DNA of 64,000 nucleotides from G965198795 sp965198795 (GTDB lineage: Bacteria > Pseudomonadota > Alphaproteobacteria > Rhodospirillales > Casp-alpha2), in assembly GCA_965198795.1 (NCBI GenBank), contig OZ240674.1, positions 1,488,001-1,552,000 of the forward strand, in the 5' to 3' direction. Below, piece after piece: positions 1 to 8,423 of the stretch. The translations under genes and the position numbers were made by a program. Numbering within the stretch: position 1 is the stretch's first letter; each line of letters starts with the position of its first letter. The notes under the pieces were generated by a model, which saw only the letters and a program-made list of their open reading frames with translations, made no database searches and was not told where the DNA came from.

Positions 1-1034
1 CGGGCTCGGCGTTCAAGCCCTTCGTTTATCTGGCCGGATTAGACAGCGGCTATACCCCGGCGACGCGGATTCTCGACGCGCCCTTTGTGTTCGACCAGGG
101 GCCTGGCCTGCCAAAATGGCGTCCCGCCAACTATACCCGGAAATTCTATGGTCCCTCCACAATGAGACTAGGCATCGAGAAATCCCGGAACCTGATGACG
201 GTCCGGCTTGCGCAAACGCTTGGCATGGACACGGTCGCCGATTACGCCAAGCGGTTCGGGATCGTTGACGACCTGCCCCGCACGCTCGCTATGTCGCTGG
301 GGGCCAGCGAGACCACCTTGATGCGCATGACGGCGGCTTACGGGATGCTGGTGAACGGCGGCAAACAGATCACGCCCACGCTCATCGACCGGATTCAAGA
401 CCGTCATGGCCGAACCGTCTTCCGCCACGACAAGCGGGCCTGCGAGGGCTGCTTGAGTAAGGCCTGGACCGGCGCGGAACAAGTGCCTCAAGTGCCGGAC
501 ACCCGCATTCAAATAGCCGATCCGGGAAGCGCCTATCAGGTCGTTTCGATGCTGAAGGGAGTTGTCGAACGGGGCACGGGCGTACGCATCGGCCGTGCGC
601 TGAAGAAGCCGTTGGGCGGCAAAACGGGAACCACGAACAAAAGCCGGGACGCATGGTTCGTCGGGTTCTCTCCCGATTTGGCTGTTGGAGTCTACGTAGG
701 CTTTGACGACCCAGAACCGCTGGGCACGCGGGCGACGGGTTCATCCGTCGCCGCCCCCATTTTCCTTGATTTCATGAAAAGCGCGCTGGCTGATAAGCCG
801 GCGATCCCGTTCCGCGTTCCGCCGGGGCTTCGCCTGGTGCGCGTTGACGCCAAAACCGGCCAACCCGCCCAGCCGGGCCAAGACCAGGGCGTGATCCTGG
901 AAGCTTTCAAGCCGGGCACGGTCCCCAGCGGCGAGACGGAAGTCCTGGGCGGCGTCGCCACCGCCGCCGGCCCCGCGACGCCCGTGGGCGACACCACAAT
1001 TCAGCCTGTTGGCGGGACGGGCGGTCTTTATTGA
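1..1034 (+). CDS. Penicillin-binding protein 1A-type transpeptidase, C-terminal part (5' end outside window)
   Basis: Class A penicillin-binding protein that cross-links peptidoglycan in the periplasm; only the transpeptidase half is present, and the glycosyltransferase half lies upstream of the window. The reading frame is open from base 3. The three penicillin-binding motifs appear in order: SAFK with the acyl-enzyme serine at 6-8, SRN at 183-191 and KTGT at 621-632. The tail is rich in Pro, Gly and Gln, as in many alphaproteobacterial PBP1A proteins. A GTG at 87 lies inside the domain, after the catalytic serine, and cannot be the true start. mrcA/ponA is the likely name, but with half the protein missing I leave the symbol open. 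Confidence 0.93.
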   Translation, partial: GSAFKPFVYLAGLDSGYTPATRILDAPFVFDQGPGLPKWRPANYTRKFYGPSTMRLGIEKSRNLMTVRLAQTLGMDTVADYAKRFGIVDDLPRTLAMSLGASETTLMRMTAAYGMLVNGGKQITPTLIDRIQDRHGRTVFRHDKRACEGCLSKAWTGAEQVPQVPDTRIQIADPGSAYQVVSMLKGVVERGTGVRIGRALKKPLGGKTGTTNKSRDAWFVGFSPDLAVGVYVGFDDPEPLGTRATGSSVAAPIFLDFMKSALADKPAIPFRVPPGLRLVRVDAKTGQPAQPGQDQGVILEAFKPGTVPSGETEVLGGVATAAGPATPVGDTTIQPVGGTGGLY

Positions 1035-1316
1035 CCGGCGCGACCCGGGGCGTGGCGCCAATGGCGTGCACGGGACAATCCCCGTTCCGGCCAGCGTCAA
1101 TTGGCGTTTCCTGTGTCGGATGTCATCAAGCACGCGTTCCCGCCGACCGTGATTTCCTGTATCGCGCCGGGCGCCGCCGTCCATTCCGGCTCCGGCTGGA
1201 TGAAGGAAGTCTTTGGCGGCGCAGCGCCCGGTTTCGGCGTGTCAGGGACCGGTCAGCAAAGCATAAATCCCGCTTGACGAGCGTGAAGGGGGCTGCGTTT
1301 GACGCCGCCGCCGGGC

Positions 1317-1724
1317 TTACTTGGCGTTTTCCATCAGAAAAGCAACCAGGTTATCGACGTCTTTCTGTTTTTTCACGCCAGCGAAGGCCATGCGGATCTT
1401 GGCTTTCTTCTTGCCAAGTTCGCTGGCGACCCATTTTTTCGGCATGTGGACGAAGCTGGCCAGGGTTTCCGCGTTCCAGACGACGCCTTTTTCGCCGAGC
1501 GCCTTGAAGTCTTTGGAATAGCGCTTGTAATCGGTGGACGCGACTTTGCGGCCGATAATTCCAGCGAGACCGGGACCGACGCCGTTTTTGGCGGTCAGCT
1601 TGTGGCAAGCGGCGCATTTCTTAAACACTTTCTTGCCGGCCGCAGCGTCCGCCGCTTCGGCGGAAATCGGCAATGTGACCGCTAAAACGGTCAGAGCGCC
1701 AATAGCCATCGTTTTGAACGTCAT
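1317..1724 (-). CDS. Periplasmic class I cytochrome c
   Basis: Small soluble electron carrier of 135 residues. An N-terminal signal peptide of about 24 residues ends in an Ala-rich cleavage site. The mature protein opens with the heme-binding motif CAACH (Cys37, Cys40, His41), and Met112 in an IRMAF context is the probable sixth heme ligand. Length and motif order fit cytochrome c2/c550-like proteins of alphaproteobacteria, which shuttle electrons between the bc1 complex and terminal oxidases. The gene is convergent with the PBP gene and divergent from the DUF2336 gene, so it is probably monocistronic. The exact electron partner cannot be told from sequence. Confidence 0.93.
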   Translation of the reverse strand: MTFKTMAIGALTVLAVTLPISAEAADAAAGKKVFKKCAACHKLTAKNGVGPGLAGIIGRKVASTDYKRYSKDFKALGEKGVVWNAETLASFVHMPKKWVASELGKKKAKIRMAFAGVKKQKDVDNLVAFLMENAK

Positions 1725-1822
1725 CGAAAATACTCCTATTTCGCGGGTTCTTATGAAAAACGCCCCAGGCGGCTAATATCACCTTTTTGCATCATCCACA
1801 TTCAAACCCAACATGCAACCCG

Positions 1823-1858
1823 CCTATCCGGCCTATCCGGCCTATCCGGCCTATCCGG
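1823..1858. repeat. Four tandem copies of a 9-bp unit (CCTATCCGG)
   Basis: Four uninterrupted copies of CCTATCCGG lie in the spacer between the divergent cytochrome c and DUF2336 genes. No gene overlaps them. They are the smallest of the short tandem duplications seen in this window. Confidence 0.95.
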
Positions 1859-1974
1859 ATTGTCATCTAACGTGTCCCATCAATCAGAATATTGGCCGAT
1901 ACCGGCTTCTTGGCGTATAATGGTCACAAACATGGAGATCGGAACAATTCTTGGATGTCTTGAAAAGGCTGAAC

Positions 1975-3123
1975 ATGACCGATGCCTCTCTCAGTCAGGC
2001 GGATGTGCTAAAACTTCTCAGTGACCCGACGCCGGAAGCGCGGGCGCTGACCGCCGAAAAAATAGCCTCTTCGTTTGACGCTCACGCGATGACCGACAGC
2101 GAGCGCCGTCTCGCGGAAGATATATTTCGGTTGATGCTGAATGACGCGGAAGTCAGCGTCCGCCAAGCGCTTTCTGAAAACTTGAAAGAAATTAGCAATG
2201 TGCCCCATGACGTGGCCGTTAGTCTGGCCAGCGACGTCGATGAGGTCGCTCTGCCGATGATTGAGTTCTCAAGCGTTCTCACGGATGAGGACTTGATCGC
2301 CATCATCGAAAGCCAGGGTGCGCGCAAGCAGGGAGCCGCGGCCTCTAGAGAGGAGGTGTCGGAAGCCGTTTCGGACGCCATCGTGACGAGTGGAAACGAA
2401 CAAGCGGTAACACGGCTCGTCAGAAACGAGGGTGCACGGATTTCCGACTCGACTTTCGAGCGCGTTGTCGACGCCTTTGGCGGCAGCGGCCGCGTTCAGG
2501 ACGCCATGGTCAATCGCTCGAAACTGCCCGTCACCGTGGCGGAGCGTCTGGTGACGCTGGTGTCGGAAAACCTCCAGGACCAATTGCTGAAAAATCATCA
2601 AATGTCGCCGGGGGTGACGGTGGACTTGGTTCTGCGCTCACGCGAGCGGGCCGTCATAGGGCTGTCGACGGCGTCCGAAGTGGACGACGTCATTCGTCTC
2701 GTGAAGCAACTGCATGATAATGGACGCCTGACGCCGTCCATTATTATGCGGGCCCTTTGCATGGGGGATATGACGTTTTTTGAGTGCGCCATGGCCCGGC
2801 TTGCCGAAATCACTTTGGATAACGCGCGCCGACTCATTCATGATCGGGGAGAATTGGGCCTGCGCGCCTTGTTCGACAAAGCCGGCCTGCCGCCCGCCCA
2901 GTATATAGCCGTCTGCGCCGCCATACAGGTGTCGGACGAAAACGAGATGGATGGTGGAGAGAATGACCGTGAGCGTTACGCCCGGCGCATGATTGAGCGG
3001 ATCATGACTCAATATGACGATCTGGGCGTCGAGTTTGCCTCCGATGATCTTGAATACCTGCTGGGCAAGCTGGACGACCTGCCGGCCGGTATTCTGGCGG
3101 GCGGCGGCGCCATGACGGATTAG
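1975..3123 (+). CDS. DUF2336 domain protein
   Basis: Predicted cytoplasmic protein of 382 residues, mostly alpha-helical and acidic, with the HEAT-like character of the alphaproteobacterial DUF2336 family, whose biochemical function is unknown. The N-terminus (MTDASLSQADV, then a short DPTPEAR segment) matches how family members usually begin. This favours the ATG at 1975, which has AAAAGG six bases upstream, over the in-frame TTG at 1951. No catalytic motif is visible. It stands alone between the cytochrome gene and the convergent DctP-like gene. Family assignment is by recognition of overall sequence character, not by a database search. Confidence 0.75.
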   Translation: MTDASLSQADVLKLLSDPTPEARALTAEKIASSFDAHAMTDSERRLAEDIFRLMLNDAEVSVRQALSENLKEISNVPHDVAVSLASDVDEVALPMIEFSSVLTDEDLIAIIESQGARKQGAAASREEVSEAVSDAIVTSGNEQAVTRLVRNEGARISDSTFERVVDAFGGSGRVQDAMVNRSKLPVTVAERLVTLVSENLQDQLLKNHQMSPGVTVDLVLRSRERAVIGLSTASEVDDVIRLVKQLHDNGRLTPSIIMRALCMGDMTFFECAMARLAEITLDNARRLIHDRGELGLRALFDKAGLPPAQYIAVCAAIQVSDENEMDGGENDRERYARRMIERIMTQYDDLGVEFASDDLEYLLGKLDDLPAGILAGGGAMTD

Positions 3124-3142
3124 CCGGTCAAAACCGAATCGT

Positions 3143-4366
3143 TTAGCGCGGCGGGTCGCGTAATTCCCGCCAGATGGCGTAATCTTTCCGAAATGCGTCC
3201 AGCGAGGACCAAACCCGTTTGAAGTCGGCGTCCGCGGCCCGCTCGGCGTCCGCCAATTTCACCCATGCCGCTTTCAAATTCCGCAGCAAGGCCGGCGGCC
3301 ATCGCCCGATGAGGGTGCCGGTCTTGGTCATTTCGAGCAGGGCTTTGGTTTGCGCCGCCGCCCCTTGCGCCACGCCGTAACGCACGTTGTCGCCACAGAC
3401 ACGGCGCAAGCGCTCGCGTTCCAGACTTCCCAGCGCCTTCCAGGCGCCGGGATTGATGATCAAGGTGAGGGCGGTGACCGGTTGATGCCAGCCTGGGAAA
3501 TAGTAATAGCGGGCGGCGGCGTTCAGTCCCAAGGCCAGATCGGCGGACGGCAACGAGAATTCCGCCGCGTCCAATTCCCCCGCCTCAAGGGCCGCCAACA
3601 GATTGAGAGCGGGAAGCTCGACAGTTTCCACGCCAAGGCGGTCCAGAACCTTGCCGCCCAATCCGGAGATTCGCATCTTGAGGCCTTTGATATCTTCCGT
3701 GATGGAAACCGGAGTTTTGAACCACCCGGCCCCTTCCGCGCCCGTGAGGCCGCAAACCATGGCTTCGACCCCTTGTTTTCGAGCCGTCTCGGCCAGCAAT
3801 TTTTCGCCGCCGCCAAAATATAACCAGCCGAGGTACTCAACCGTTCCCGGGCCGAACGGCGCGCCGCCGATCAGTTGAAGGGCGGGAGCCGACGCGGGCC
3901 ATTGATCGGGCGTGATAAAAGCGGCCTCAATGGCGCCGGCTTTCACCGCTTGCAGGGTTTCCGCGCGTGGCGCCAAGGTCTCCGGCGGAAAAAAGGCGAT
4001 GCGGAAGGCGCCGGCGGACGCCTTCCAGATTTCCGTTTCCAGGCGTTTCGCCTGGGTCCCCAATTGGGCCAGATCGGCGGCAAAGGCGCTGGCCATGCGC
4101 CAGTCGGTTTTCGGGGCGGCGATTACGGGGCGGGCGGTCACGCCGCTGGCGTCCGCTTGTGCGGGCGGATTTCGTCTGAGCGCCCGGTCCACGGCCGGCC
4201 GGCCGTGGATGGCCTGTTCATTATCGCCCGCGCCCGGCGCCGGTATGACGGTGTTCAATCGGGGCGCGATGACCGTCGCGCCCGCGGCGACGCCGATTAC
4301 AACGCCGATGATAATGCCGATAATTCCGTCACGCATGTGTTGATGAATGTCCGTTCCGGCGCGCAT
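3143..4366 (-). CDS. DctP-like TRAP-type solute-binding protein, membrane-anchored
   Basis: A 407-residue protein of the TRAP transporter DctP family, periplasmic binding proteins usually for organic acids. Family hallmarks include the FFPPETL and AAFITPDQ segments and the PGWHQP region near the ligand site. The N-terminus carries a hydrophobic segment at about residues 14-36 with no clear cleavage site, followed by a Pro/Ala-rich linker, so it is probably tethered to the inner membrane rather than released. No DctQ or DctM permease lies nearby, and the neighbours are a DUF2336 protein and a lipoprotein. A second in-frame ATG ten codons in (4336) is an alternative start. Ligand unknown. Confidence 0.8.
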   Translation of the reverse strand: MRAGTDIHQHMRDGIIGIIIGVVIGVAAGATVIAPRLNTVIPAPGAGDNEQAIHGRPAVDRALRRNPPAQADASGVTARPVIAAPKTDWRMASAFAADLAQLGTQAKRLETEIWKASAGAFRIAFFPPETLAPRAETLQAVKAGAIEAAFITPDQWPASAPALQLIGGAPFGPGTVEYLGWLYFGGGEKLLAETARKQGVEAMVCGLTGAEGAGWFKTPVSITEDIKGLKMRISGLGGKVLDRLGVETVELPALNLLAALEAGELDAAEFSLPSADLALGLNAAARYYYFPGWHQPVTALTLIINPGAWKALGSLERERLRRVCGDNVRYGVAQGAAAQTKALLEMTKTGTLIGRWPPALLRNLKAAWVKLADAERAADADFKRVWSSLDAFRKDYAIWRELRDPPR

Positions 4367-4627
4367 TCAGGGCGCGGTTTTTTCAACGACTTTCCCAAAC
4401 CCTAGACCATTTACGAAGCCATGAGAACTGTGGCGGAAAGCGCGCGAAAAAGTCCGGGGCGATGGCGACGGGAATCAAAGCGCCGGCCCGCCCGCTTGAT
4501 CGGCTGGAGCCGCGCGCCACCCGGTTCGGTGCGGGTTATGTCCACACCGCGGCTCGAATGGCGTGACGGTTCTCTCCCGGATCGAAAACCGATCCCGGCT
4601 TTCAGCCGGGGGGCGTCTGAAACGCTT

Positions 4628-5347
4628 CTAGCCGCATTTCTCGTAGGTAAGATCGACGGAGTGCCAAATGTTGCCCTGCCGCACCGCATAAGAGCGCAAC
4701 AAATCAACAGAAATGATTTTGTCCTTATAGACCAGACCGTTTCCTGCCAGGGTCAGCAGATTACCTTGGCGGCTGACCGTATAAGTCGCCTCGGTGCCGT
4801 TATCGCGTTGAACGGTCACGCGGTCCTTGTCATCCAATACGTAGGTCACGCGGTTGCCGGGTGCTTCGACGGCGCAGTTGATCGCCCAATTTCCCAGCAG
4901 CCACGGCGCTGGAAATTGACCCGCCGGCACGGGATCGGGTAAGCCGCCGCTGGCGGGTGACGCTGGGGGGGCGGGCTCCGTGCTGCCGTCGAAATAGGCG
5001 GTCCGGGAGGAAGGAGCGGACGCCTCGCGTTTCAACTCGGCGATTCGTTTTTGCGCGACGCCCGAGAAAACCGTATCACGATAATCTTCCGAAAAGCGCC
5101 TCAAGACGTCCTGGTCCGTTGAGTCTTTCAATCGGTCCCATTTGACCGCCGCTTCCTTCTCCCGCGCATCCAACACAATGGAACTGGCCCCGTCACCGAA
5201 CCGGGGTTCGCTGGAGAACGGCGCCGAAACGGCGTCGGCGACGCTGGAATAAGTGCTCTCAAGGGTTTCACAGGCGTTCAGCGCAACCGCCAAGACGCAT
5301 AGCGCCAGGATGTTGCGGAAAGACCGGAATTTTTTTAAACGCGCCAT
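4628..5347 (-). CDS. Putative lipoprotein of unknown function
   Basis: A 239-residue protein with a basic N-terminus, a hydrophobic stretch and a lipobox ending LNAC, so Cys26 should be lipidated. A helical charged segment with an AQKRIAELKRE stretch leads to a Pro/Ser linker (about 120-150). The C-terminal domain begins APWLLGNWAINC and contains regularly spaced beta-strand-like segments (TYVLDDKDRVTV, YTVSRQGNLLTL), suggesting a small beta-barrel. I do not recognise a named family. It is divergent from the Maf-like gene across about 260 bp. Confidence 0.75.
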   Translation of the reverse strand: MARLKKFRSFRNILALCVLAVALNACETLESTYSSVADAVSAPFSSEPRFGDGASSIVLDAREKEAAVKWDRLKDSTDQDVLRRFSEDYRDTVFSGVAQKRIAELKREASAPSSRTAYFDGSTEPAPPASPASGGLPDPVPAGQFPAPWLLGNWAINCAVEAPGNRVTYVLDDKDRVTVQRDNGTEATYTVSRQGNLLTLAGNGLVYKDKIISVDLLRSYAVRQGNIWHSVDLTYEKCG

Positions 5348-5563
5348 CGTGTTGGATTTTGTTTCTTGGACCGAACGGAATATCTTTCCCTCTCACGCGC
5401 GTATTATCCGGCGTAAGGGGGGGGCGATGCAAGAGGCTGATGAAAGAGCCGAATTGCGCGCGGCGCATGACCGCCGCCGATGGTTCTGCGCCCAGGCCGG
5501 CTGTCGCGTGTGCGGCGGGGGACCATTGGTTCATTTCGAAAGGCGCCCGCTTCGCCTCTATCC

Positions 5564-5592
5564 TTGACAGGCGTTGTCCGAACGAGATCGTA
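5564..5592 (+). promoter_or_regulatory. Candidate sigma-70 promoter upstream of the Maf-like gene
   Basis: A perfect TTGACA at 5564-5569 is followed after 17 bases by ATCGTA (5587-5592), a weak -10 match. Transcription from it would start only a few bases before the ATG at 5606, giving an almost leaderless mRNA. Suggestive only. Confidence 0.3.
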
Positions 5593-5605
5593 AAGTGAGA
5601 CAAAC

Positions 5606-7618
5606 ATGACCGGCGTTCGGCGGCGAAGAGACTTGAACCTCGCGTTGTTTGAGCGCCTAGCCCCCGGCATTCATCGCGTCATTGCCGGGCTTGAAGCCAG
5701 CCCCTCTCATGCCAGCCCCTCTCATGCCAGCCCCTCTCATGCCAGCCCCTATCATGCAAGTCCGGCCGGCCGGCCCGTGTTTCAAGTTTCCCTGTCCCTG
5801 TCTTCCCCAAAGGCGCACGACTTGGATCCGCCAGCGTTCCGGTTCGTTGACGCATTCAGGGAGCGCCTCGCCAAGAACCGAATCCTCTCAACAGAGCGGC
5901 GGGTTGACAGAACTAGTTTGATTTCCTGCGTCGTCGGCTGCGGCGACGGCGCGGGAGTCGCGCGGTTCGTGGAGGAAACCGAATGTTGTGAATTGATTGC
6001 CGTGAACCAAACGCCCGAAGGGTTCGCGGACACCCTGGACACCTGTGATTGGACCGCCATCGCCAAGACGCTCGCCGCGCGCGCCGGCCAGTTGTTGTTC
6101 ATCTCGGCCCATGATCCCGGCCAAGCCGCCGGGTGCGTCGCCGACGCCGTGTCCGCGACCATGCCGGGCGGCTTTGACGGTATGGCGATCACGTCGTTCT
6201 CCGTTCCGCCGTTCAGCCGTCAAGTCGTGGAAAGGCTGGCGTCGATGGGGCGAGGCTTGTTTCGCGGTATGGGGCATGTCTACGACGAATGTTTGATGAT
6301 CCGGAACGCCCGGTGTTTGGCGGGAAAGGGGCCATGGAGAGCCTTTCGGAAAACGCGGGCGGCAAGGGGGCGGCGTATATTCGTCGCCGGCAGCGGACCA
6401 TCGCTGGATCATGCGATATCCGATCTGGCGCGGGCGCGGGGCGGCTCGCTTTTAATCTCCGCCGGCAGCGCCTTAAAACCTCTTTTGGCGGCCGGGCTTC
6501 GGCCGGATTTTCACGTGGAACTAGAGAACTTGGGTATTGCCGAATTACTGGATGAAGCGAGGGCCGAAGCCTCTTTTGACGGAATTACCCTGGTCGCGCC
6601 GATCACGGTGGATCCAGAAGCGGCCGGCTATTTCAAGGATGTGGTGCTGTTCCGGCGGTCCGCGTTAGCGGTTCAGTCTTTAATGCCGGAATGCGGAGCC
6701 GGGCACTTAAAACACGCATCTCCGACCGTGGTTAACGCGGCGGCCGCCTTTGCCCGCGATTTGGGCGCGTCGGAGATTTGTCTGGTCGGCTGCGATCTGG
6801 GAACCCGGAACCTGGACCGCCATCATGCGCGCCGAACGTGGCACGATGGCGCGGCTCATTTCGAAGCGCCGGTTTTCGATATACCGCTCGAAGCGAATTT
6901 CGGAGGGCGCGCGTTCACAAATGACGGACTCAAACAAGGCGCCGACAACCTGGAGCGCCTGATCGCGTCGGCGGATGGGGCGGAATTCGCTGTTTTGAAC
7001 GCCAGCGACGGCGTCGCCGTCAAGGGCGGTTCCCCGGTCCGTTTATCGGACTTGCAGCCAGAGATTGAGGCACCGCTTGCCTCTGGAGAGATCAATCTTC
7101 ATTTCCCGGAATGGGAGACGGAATATCTGCTCCGAAAGGTCGATGCTGACGAAGTGCGCGCTGTGTTGAATGATCAATTCGACCGGATTCAGGAGTTGAT
7201 GCGCGCCACGCCGAATATGGACGATAAGATTTACTTCACCCGTATTTTCGCCTTTCTAGATTTCAAGGAAGGGTTTCTGGTTGAGGCGGAGCGGGATTTG
7301 CCGACGGCTCTGCGCCTTGCCTGGAGGGGGAGCGTCGGGGCCATACTGATGTTCCTTGAGTTTCATTTGAGCAGGATTCCCGAAGCGGAAGCACGGCGTC
7401 GCGCGGCGCTGGAGGGGCGCCGTTTGACGTCTATCGTCTTTGAGGAGATAAAGGAGTTTGTGGCCGCCGCATTCGAGGATGACGGTTTCCCAGCCTTCGA
7501 CGATTACCGAATCCCGAGAGGGACGGCGCTCCGCCGGCCTCCCGCGCCAAGCAGGAACGATCCGTGCCCATGCGGTTCCGGCCGGCGCTACAAGGCGTGT
7601 CACGGGAAAGCGGAGTAA
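5606..7618 (+). CDS. Maf/DUF115-type glycosyltransferase with C-terminal SEC-C motif
   Basis: A 670-residue protein of the motility-accessory-factor (Maf, DUF115/MptE-like) family; characterised members transfer nonulosonic acids to flagellin in the cytoplasm. The core starts near residue 257 with VAGSGPSLDHA, a nucleotide-binding loop typical of the family, followed by a DFHVELEN segment and a VGCDLG segment. Two unusual parts frame it. Residues 31-51 are a five-residue repeat (ASPSH/ASPYH) encoded by a 15-bp tandem repeat. The last 20 residues form a SEC-C zinc-binding motif (CPCGSGRRYKACHG). The acceptor is not shown by sequence; flagellin is inferred from the family and the flagellar genes later in the window. 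Confidence 0.8.
   Translation: MTGVRRRRDLNLALFERLAPGIHRVIAGLEASPSHASPSHASPSHASPYHASPAGRPVFQVSLSLSSPKAHDLDPPAFRFVDAFRERLAKNRILSTERRVDRTSLISCVVGCGDGAGVARFVEETECCELIAVNQTPEGFADTLDTCDWTAIAKTLAARAGQLLFISAHDPGQAAGCVADAVSATMPGGFDGMAITSFSVPPFSRQVVERLASMGRGLFRGMGHVYDECLMIRNARCLAGKGPWRAFRKTRAARGRRIFVAGSGPSLDHAISDLARARGGSLLISAGSALKPLLAAGLRPDFHVELENLGIAELLDEARAEASFDGITLVAPITVDPEAAGYFKDVVLFRRSALAVQSLMPECGAGHLKHASPTVVNAAAAFARDLGASEICLVGCDLGTRNLDRHHARRTWHDGAAHFEAPVFDIPLEANFGGRAFTNDGLKQGADNLERLIASADGAEFAVLNASDGVAVKGGSPVRLSDLQPEIEAPLASGEINLHFPEWETEYLLRKVDADEVRAVLNDQFDRIQELMRATPNMDDKIYFTRIFAFLDFKEGFLVEAERDLPTALRLAWRGSVGAILMFLEFHLSRIPEAEARRRAALEGRRLTSIVFEEIKEFVAAAFEDDGFPAFDDYRIPRGTALRRPPAPSRNDPCPCGSGRRYKACHGKAE
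5698..5757 (+). repeat. 15-bp tandem repeat, four copies, inside the Maf-like gene
   Basis: Three perfect copies and one imperfect copy of CCAGCCCCTCTCATG keep the reading frame and encode the ASPSH repeats near the N-terminus of the Maf-like protein. The near-identity of the copies suggests recent expansion. Confidence 0.95.
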
Positions 7619-7619
7619 A

Positions 7620-7696
7620 TGGTCGGAGTACGTGGATTCGAACCACGGACCTCTGCCTCCCGAAGACAGCGCTCTACCAGGCTGAGCTACACTCCG
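7620..7696 (-). tRNA. tRNA-Pro (anticodon CGG)
   Basis: Read on the minus strand, the 77-nt sequence folds as a cloverleaf. The acceptor begins CGGAGTG and pairs with the 3' side before discriminator A and an encoded CCA. The D arm has GCTCAGCCTGGTAGAGC. The anticodon stem CTGTC/GGCAG encloses the loop TTCGGGA, giving anticodon CGG, and the T arm carries GGTTCGAATCC. It decodes CCG proline codons. Its 3' CCA end lies one base past the stop codon of the convergent Maf-like gene. Confidence 0.95.
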
Positions 7697-7819
7697 ATCC
7701 AGGGACGCCGCATACCATTTTGATGCGGCGGAGCGGTGTTATAGCCGCAGGTTTCCGGGAGAGCAAGCATGTGATCGGGGATGGCTGTTCGTAACCGTGA
7801 GACGGCGTTAGAGTCCTTA

Positions 7820-7860
7820 TTGGCGCGTAAAACCGCTTGATTGGCGCGTAAAACCACTTG
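7820..7860. repeat. Two direct copies of a 20-bp iteron-like repeat
   Basis: TTGGCGCGTAAAACCGCTTG (7820-7839) and the same sequence with one change (7841-7860) are spaced by one base, a 21-bp period of about two helical turns. The arrangement resembles replication iterons or partition sites, and a ParA fragment lies about 340 bp downstream. Function is inferred only from position. Confidence 0.6.
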
Positions 7861-7983
7861 TGTGTAATCTGCTCGGACAGCCTTTCTGAGCGGGTAATCG
7901 TAAAATGTCGTGAATTGATAAAAACACGTAAAAAGTGCGTTATATTGAGTTTCTTTTCGTATACTAAAAGGTGTTTCCCTGTC

Positions 7984-8169
7984 ATGTCCGCTCGCGGTGC
8001 GCCGAAACGAGAGAATGGACAAGCGGATCAGGCTCATGGCGCGACGGCCCCGCCCGCGATTACGGATCGCGCGCGCGGGAAAACGTCCAAGGCCGGAAAA
8101 AATCTGGCGGCCCTGGACGTGCCAGGCCGTCATGCGTTGCGTAACCGCGTCCAGACCGTTCTGGCGTGA
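7984..8169 (+). CDS. Possible small basic protein (61 aa), uncertain
   Basis: An ATG-started frame of 61 codons, rich in Arg, Lys and Ala, with AAAAGG 12 bases upstream and ending 26 bp before the ParA fragment. No family is recognised and the composition is not strongly protein-like. It is listed because it sits where a small gene upstream of parA could be expected. It may be non-coding. Confidence 0.22.
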   Translation: MSARGAPKRENGQADQAHGATAPPAITDRARGKTSKAGKNLAALDVPGRHALRNRVQTVLA

Positions 8170-8195
8170 GAAGGCTTCAGGAGAGAGGGGTTAAG

Positions 8196-8276
8196 ATGAC
8201 CACGTCCGTTTTAATTGCGAATTCCAAAGAGAGGTGCGGTAAGACGGCGTTGTCGATCAATTTGGCGGCGGCTTGA
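8196..8276 (+). pseudogene. ParA-type ATPase, N-terminal fragment
   Basis: A strong ribosome-binding site (GGAGAGAGGGG, 8180-8190) precedes an ATG that opens a 26-codon frame. It contains LIANSKERCGKTALSINLAA, clearly the first strand and Walker A loop of a ParA/MinD-like ATPase (family consensus KGGxGKTT), then stops at TGA 8274-8276. The deviant Walker box has the second glycine of KGG replaced by Arg and the usual Thr-Thr altered. No Walker A-prime or B motifs follow in any frame, so only a remnant is left. In an intact form it would segregate a plasmid or chromosome region. Confidence 0.7.
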
Positions 8277-8423
8277 GCTTGTTTGACCGGTCGGATAAAC
8301 AAGAGTCAGGCGCGTAAGCTGATTGGACACCCCTGCTCGCCCGCGTGGAGAGTGCTTGAAGGCAAGGCGCGTTCCAAAGACGGACGGAAAATAAATCCGT
8401 GTGATTTCGTGGATGGGCGACAA

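Larger units (their letters stand above)
7698..8195. other. Gene-poor scar, AT-richer patch
   Basis: About 500 bp between the tRNA and the ParA fragment with no confident gene. It contains the 20-bp direct repeat pair at 7820-7860 and an AT-rich stretch around 7890-7975 with -10-like hexamers (TATACT at 7960-7965). Base composition differs visibly from the GC-rich surroundings. Together with the ParA fragment it looks like the remains of an integrated plasmid-like or phage-like segment. Confidence 0.5.

Noticed and set aside
1035..1316. Search for a gene between the PBP and cytochrome c genes
   Set aside because: The only long frame (1031-1507) overlaps the cytochrome gene in antisense and has no ribosome-binding site or family character; the spacer appears non-coding.
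7858..8169. A 103-residue frame reaching back into the AT-rich patch
   Set aside because: The N-terminal part is encoded by AT-rich DNA with promoter-like features and has no ribosome-binding site; only the shorter 7984 start is kept, at low confidence.
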